Shown: positions 4,871-7,673 of the stretch, in pieces
Position numbering within the stretch: the first letter of the stretch is position 1
Layout of the letters: every line of letters begins with the position of its first letter
DNA from: an uncultured Eubacteriales bacterium
GTDB lineage: Bacteria > Bacillota > Clostridia > Oscillospirales > Acutalibacteraceae
Length of the DNA: 7,673 nucleotides
NCBI GenBank assembly: GCA_934501135.1
Contig: CAKSUE010000028.1
Coordinates: forward strand, 1 to 7,673
Direction: 5' to 3'
The notes under the pieces: generated by a model
What the model was told of the DNA's origin: nothing
Databases searched by the model: none
The model's input: only the letters and a program-made list of their open reading frames with translations
Translations under genes and position numbers: made by a program

Positions 4871-4889
4871 CCACCCGCTATGCGGGTGG
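4871..4889 (-). terminator. IS200 right-end hairpin acting as probable ktrB terminator
   Basis: On the minus strand the perfect 8-bp GC-rich hairpin CCACCCGC-ATA-GCGGGTGG lies 9 nt after the ktrB stop and is followed by TATTTCCTTTTC. On the plus strand it is followed by ATATTTATTTT. It can therefore stop transcription from either side between convergent units. Confidence 0.55.
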
Positions 4890-4898
4890 ATATTTATT

Positions 4899-6287
4899 TT
4901 ATCCAACAATTATTTTTCCTTCAGGTAATATACTTTCAAATCTATTATTATTTTTAAGGGTTAGAGCTATAAAAAGTGTCATGGGGCCTACTCTTCCAAT
5001 GAACATTGTAATACATAATATTGCTTTTGATATATCAGATAATAAAGGAGTTATACCGGCACTTAATCCAACAGTTCCGAATGCAGAGATAGATTCGAAC
5101 ATTAAATCTATTGATGCAATCCCCTTTTCAGCTTCAACGGTTTCTAATATTGTAATAGAGATTAAAACAACAATTATCGACAATACCATTATACAAATTG
5201 CTTTATAAACAGCATTTTTATTTAACCTATGTTTTCCGACAGTTGTATCTGATTTTCCTTTTAAAACACTAACTACAGTTGCAAGTATAACAAAAAATGT
5301 TGTAGTTTTAATTCCTCCACCAGTAGAAGAAGGCGATGCTCCTATAAACATTAATGTCATAATTAATGTTTTAGTTATGTCTAATTGGTCTTGAACATAT
5401 ATGGTAGCATATCCTGCAGTTCTTGATGTAGCCGACTGAAAAAAAGACGCTGTTAATTTTTGGGTAAAACTAAGATCTTTTAAACTATAATTATACTCAA
5501 TAAGGAAAAACATTATCGTTCCAATAAAAAGTAATATAGTAGTAGTAATCAAAACAACCTTTGTATTTATTGTAAAGTGTGGGTGCGCATTGTTTTTTTT
5601 AAATTTATCGTGAAGCTTTGTATATACATCAGTTATTACCACAAAACCAATGCCACCTAAGATTATTAATATAGCTACTATTATACTTACATAATGATCA
5701 TTTTGAAATATTGTTAAACTTGCATCCGGGGCGATAAATCCTAATATGTCGAACCCCGCGTTGCAATAAGCAGATATAGATATAAACATTGCTACCCATA
5801 ATCCATATAATCCAAACATGGGAATAAATTTAAAAGATAATAGGATGGTTCCTAGAGCTTCAAATGAAAAGGAGACAAGAAGAATAGTTTTTAATAATTT
5901 AGGAATGTCTATAATGCTACCATGCGTATAGGCTTGAGCAACTTGAAAATCCCGAAGTCCCATTCTTCTTCTAATTAAGAGTGTAAAGCCTGTAGTAAAG
6001 CTAACAGGTCCTAACCCTCCCAACTGAATTAATATAAGCATTATGACTTGTCCAAGTGTGGACCAATGCGAATATGTATCAAAAGGTGTTAAACCTGTTA
6101 CACATGTACAAGAAGTAGATATAAAAAGGCTGTCTATAAAATTAGTTGATTGTCCATTTCTTGCACATATTGGAAGAGATAGCAGTATAGTGCCAACTAC
6201 TATCACAGCAAGAAAGCTGGATACTATTAATCTTACAGGCGAAAACCGTTCTTTAAAAAAATCAAAAGATTTTACTATTGAAATCAA
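4899..6287 (-). CDS. ktrB: KtrB/TrkH-type potassium uptake channel subunit
   Basis: The 462-residue protein has the four-fold M1-P-M2 architecture of the Trk/Ktr/HKT superfamily. Its four selectivity-filter segments are visible: TCVTGLTP (Gly 65), YCNAGFDILG (Gly 178), SRTAGYATI (Gly 292) and FGTVGLSAGIT (Gly 407). The intramembrane gate loop GASPSSTGGGIKTTT sits at 317-330, and the conserved Arg of the last M2 helix is in FIGRVGPMTL (Arg 432). KtrB forms a dimeric membrane channel for K+ (often Na+-coupled) gated by a cytosolic KtrA nucleotide-binding ring. No ktrA is in the window; in Firmicutes the two are often unlinked. The start is TTG 6287, fixed by a perfect AGGAGG (6300-6295) 7 nt upstream. 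Length and motifs indicate an intact gene. The subfamily call (KtrB rather than TrkH) rests on length and filter sequences. Confidence 0.93.
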   Translation of the reverse strand: MISIVKSFDFFKERFSPVRLIVSSFLAVIVVGTILLSLPICARNGQSTNFIDSLFISTSCTCVTGLTPFDTYSHWSTLGQVIMLILIQLGGLGPVSFTTGFTLLIRRRMGLRDFQVAQAYTHGSIIDIPKLLKTILLVSFSFEALGTILLSFKFIPMFGLYGLWVAMFISISAYCNAGFDILGFIAPDASLTIFQNDHYVSIIVAILIILGGIGFVVITDVYTKLHDKFKKNNAHPHFTINTKVVLITTTILLFIGTIMFFLIEYNYSLKDLSFTQKLTASFFQSATSRTAGYATIYVQDQLDITKTLIMTLMFIGASPSSTGGGIKTTTFFVILATVVSVLKGKSDTTVGKHRLNKNAVYKAICIMVLSIIVVLISITILETVEAEKGIASIDLMFESISAFGTVGLSAGITPLLSDISKAILCITMFIGRVGPMTLFIALTLKNNNRFESILPEGKIIVG

Positions 6288-6318
6288 AGCCTATCCTCCT
6301 TACGCATTATATAAATAA

Positions 6319-6347
6319 ATATTACTACTATATGTTTATAAAATCAA
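6319..6347 (-). promoter_or_regulatory. Probable ktrB promoter
   Basis: In the 96-bp gap between the ABC ATPase stop and the ktrB start, the minus strand has TTGATT (6347-6342), a 17-nt spacer and TAATAT (6324-6319). A TATAAT is also present nearer the gene but lacks a -35. No terminator hairpin is seen after the ABC gene, so readthrough from it is also possible. Confidence 0.45.
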
Positions 6348-6383
6348 CCATGTTGTTCCAGTAAAAAGAAGTTATTTATTGTT

Positions 6384-7052
6384 TTAGACTATTTTACCAT
6401 CCATAATTCTCAGTACTTTTTTTGATTTTTCTGCAATTTTATTGTCATGAGTTATCAAAATTACGGTTTTCCCCAATTCGTTAAGTTCTATGAGAATTTT
6501 CATTATATCTTCTCCAGATTTAGAATCTAGATTACCTGTAGGTTCATCGGCTAATATTATTGATGGACTAGATGCAATTGCGCGTGCAATTGCAACACGT
6601 TGCTGTTGGCCTCCAGACATTTGTGATGGCTTATGGTGTAACCGAGACTGCAGACCTACACGAATTAGAGCATCAATTGCAAGTTTTCGTCTTGTGCTTT
6701 TTGATATTCCTCGATATATAAGAGGAAGTTCTACATTTTCAAGAGAATCTAAACTTGGAATTAGATTAAACCCTTGAAAAATGAAGCCAATTTCCTTATT
6801 CCTAATTTCAGATAAACTTCTATCACTCATTGTTGAAACATTTTTATCTTTAAGTAAGTATTCACCAGATGTTGGTATGTCTAAACATCCTATTATATTC
6901 ATTAATGTTGATTTCCCCGATCCAGATTGACCAATAATAGCAATAAACTCCCCTTCTTTAATTTGCAGAGATATACCATCTAAAGCATGCACTTCACTCT
7001 CACCTGGATTATAGATCTTATAAACTTTTTTTAGACTTATTAGATTATTCAT
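6384..7052 (-). CDS. ABC transporter ATP-binding protein, MacB/LolD type
   Basis: The 222-residue protein is a complete nucleotide-binding domain. Walker A is GQSGSGKST (41-49), the Q-loop FQGFNL has Gln 93, the signature is [14 protein letters not shown] (145-158), Walker B is IILADEP (165-171), the D-loop is GNLD and the switch His is 202 in ITHD. The N-terminal [20 protein letters not shown] and the [19 protein letters not shown] stretch are typical of the MacB/LolD/FtsE-like branch that powers mechanotransmission permeases, for example in lipoprotein, peptide or antibiotic efflux. ATG 7052 is supported by AGGAGGG (7064-7058), 5 nt upstream. The expected FtsX/MacB-type permease is not adjacent: downstream is ktrB and upstream a divergent mutase. 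The partner must be elsewhere, or the ATPase is an orphan. Substrate unknown. Confidence 0.94.
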   Translation of the reverse strand: MNNLISLKKVYKIYNPGESEVHALDGISLQIKEGEFIAIIGQSGSGKSTLMNIIGCLDIPTSGEYLLKDKNVSTMSDRSLSEIRNKEIGFIFQGFNLIPSLDSLENVELPLIYRGISKSTRRKLAIDALIRVGLQSRLHHKPSQMSGGQQQRVAIARAIASSPSIILADEPTGNLDSKSGEDIMKILIELNELGKTVILITHDNKIAEKSKKVLRIMDGKIV

Positions 7053-7227
7053 GTATACCCTCCTGAAAAGACTTATAAAAATAGTATTTTCAGATGCAAG
7101 GGCAAAATTCCATAAAATTTAAATAATATTTTTTGTGACAATTTAAACTATTTAAAATTTAAATTATTTGAATTATAATAAATATATTAATATCAATAAT
7201 AATACTTTAATAAAAAGGAGATATAAG
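7053..7227. promoter_or_regulatory. Divergent AT-rich intergenic region with paired repeats and promoters
   Basis: A 15-bp near-identical sequence occurs twice in the same orientation: TAAAATTTAAATAAT (7113-7127) and TAAAATTTAAATTAT (7153-7167), 40 bp apart. For the plus strand, TTTAAA (7151-7156), 17 nt and TATAAT (7174-7179) form a fair promoter for the mutase. For the minus strand, TTGTCA (7141-7136), 18 nt and TTTTAT (7117-7112) is a weak candidate for the ABC gene. Each repeat overlaps one promoter, which would suit shared control; AT-richness makes chance similarity likely too. Confidence 0.45.
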
Positions 7228-7673
7228 ATGCTTAATAAATATTGGAGCCAGTTTAAAAGTGGCACAGATATACGTGGTGTAGCCTCAGATGGAGTAAAGG
7301 GAGAGGAAGTTAATCTTACAAATGATGTAGTAGGAAAGGTCTCGTTAGGATTTGCGTATTTGCTTTCTAAAAATTCTAATAAGCCATATAATGACTTGAA
7401 AATATCGGTTGGGCATGATTCAAGAGTATCTGCAGAAAGAATTAAGCACTGTACTATAGAAACATTAACTTCTTTAGGAGTATCTGTTGTGGACTGTGGT
7501 CTTTCATCAACCCCTGCGATGTTTATGACAACTGTAGATTTATCGTGTGATGGAGCGATTCAAATAACCGCAAGCCATCATCCTTTTAATAGGAATGGCC
7601 TTAAATTTTTTACAAGATCTGGTGGCTTGGAAAGCTTTGATATTGAAAGTATACTTCAGTTAGCCCAAGATGA
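7228..7673 (+). CDS. Phosphomannomutase/phosphoglucomutase, N-terminal part (cut by window end)
   Basis: The frame is open from ATG 7228 to the right edge, 148 codons plus two bases. AAGGAG (7215-7220) lies 7 nt upstream. The visible part covers domain I of the alpha-D-phosphohexomutase family. The substrate-side loop FKSGTDIRGVA is at 9-19, VGHDSRVSAERI at 61-72, and the active-site phosphoserine loop ITASHHPFNRNGLKFF at 113-128 has catalytic Ser 116. The HHPFNRNG form replaces the commoner HNPxxYNG and marks a specific bacterial branch. The enzyme interconverts hexose 1- and 6-phosphates for envelope polysaccharide and nucleotide-sugar synthesis, using Mg2+ in the cytosol. The remaining domains (metal-binding DGDxDR and sugar-binding loops) lie outside the window, so mannose versus glucose preference cannot be judged. 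Confidence 0.95.
   Translation, partial: MLNKYWSQFKSGTDIRGVASDGVKGEEVNLTNDVVGKVSLGFAYLLSKNSNKPYNDLKISVGHDSRVSAERIKHCTIETLTSLGVSVVDCGLSSTPAMFMTTVDLSCDGAIQITASHHPFNRNGLKFFTRSGGLESFDIESILQLAQD

Larger units (their letters stand above)
4371..4889 (+). mobile_element. IS200/IS605-family (IS200-type) element, internally deleted
   Basis: Both subterminal hairpins typical of single-strand IS200 elements remain. At the left, AACCACTCGC-TAG-GCGAGTGGTT (4371-4393) is a 10-bp stem with a triloop. At the right, CCACCCGC-TAT-GCGGGTGG (4871-4889) is 8 bp with a triloop. Between them are the tnpA leader, a broken tnpA and a structured 3' region (CAAGTA 4784-4789 can pair with TACTTG; GTTG/CAAC forms a small hairpin). 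At about 0.52 kb it is shorter than a normal IS200 (about 0.7 kb) because the transposase lacks an internal block. Exact outer cleavage sites cannot be fixed by eye. The ends could still be mobilised by a related TnpA in trans. Confidence 0.85.

Noticed and set aside
4981..6777. Plus-strand open frames opposite ktrB and the ABC ATPase
   Set aside because: They are antisense to two intact genes with clear catalytic and filter motifs and have no ribosome binding sites or recognisable domains.
7072..7099. TTGCAT-N16-TATAAG as the ABC ATPase promoter
   Set aside because: Transcription would start at about the SD itself, leaving almost no leader for ribosome binding.

Overview
The window is AT-rich DNA with strong AGGAGG-type ribosome binding sites, sigma-A-type promoters and several TTG or GTG codons in start position. 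Together with the closest family look-alikes (a KtrB potassium channel, a MacB/LolD-type ABC ATPase, a phosphomannomutase with the HHPFNRNG active-site loop, and IS200-type transposase debris) this points to a low-GC Gram-positive bacterium, probably a clostridial one. That assignment is an inference from composition and families; no rRNA or species marker is present.

Left part (1-1680): one large minus-strand gene runs off the left edge. Its visible 526 residues have a signal peptide, a Smr-like domain, five 39-residue alpha-helical repeats (exact 117-bp period) and a Tyr/Gln-rich tail of 13-residue repeats. A near-consensus promoter sits just upstream. A secreted Smr-like domain with two kinds of tandem repeat is the most unusual thing in the window.

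Middle part (1700-4890): a gene graveyard. It holds an unidentified reading frame broken (or frameshifted) at an A7 run, a C-terminal scrap with its own terminator, a frameshifted membrane-anchored scrap, a frameshifted and truncated GH19 lysozyme/chitinase-like gene, a J-domain fragment on the other strand joined to it, a small membrane-protein remnant without a start codon, a Cys-containing scrap, an XRE-type HTH regulator with an in-frame TAA, and an IS200 element whose tnpA has both a nonsense codon and an internal deletion. One gene here looks intact: an MmcQ/YjbR-family protein overlapping the end of the broken regulator. Upstream of the regulator lies a compact structured block: half-sites over an extended -10 promoter, a hairpin, and a 10-bp stem enclosing two triloop hairpins.

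Right part (4899-7673): ordinary chromosomal genes. A KtrB/TrkH-type K+ channel subunit and an ABC ATPase without a visible permease are on the minus strand. A phosphomannomutase/phosphoglucomutase, cut by the right edge, is divergent on the plus strand. The right-end hairpin of the IS200 remnant lies directly behind the ktrB stop codon and probably serves as its terminator.

The pattern is an accessory or decaying insertion zone between a secreted repeat protein and housekeeping genes. No tools were available; all family calls come from reading translations and motifs by eye.
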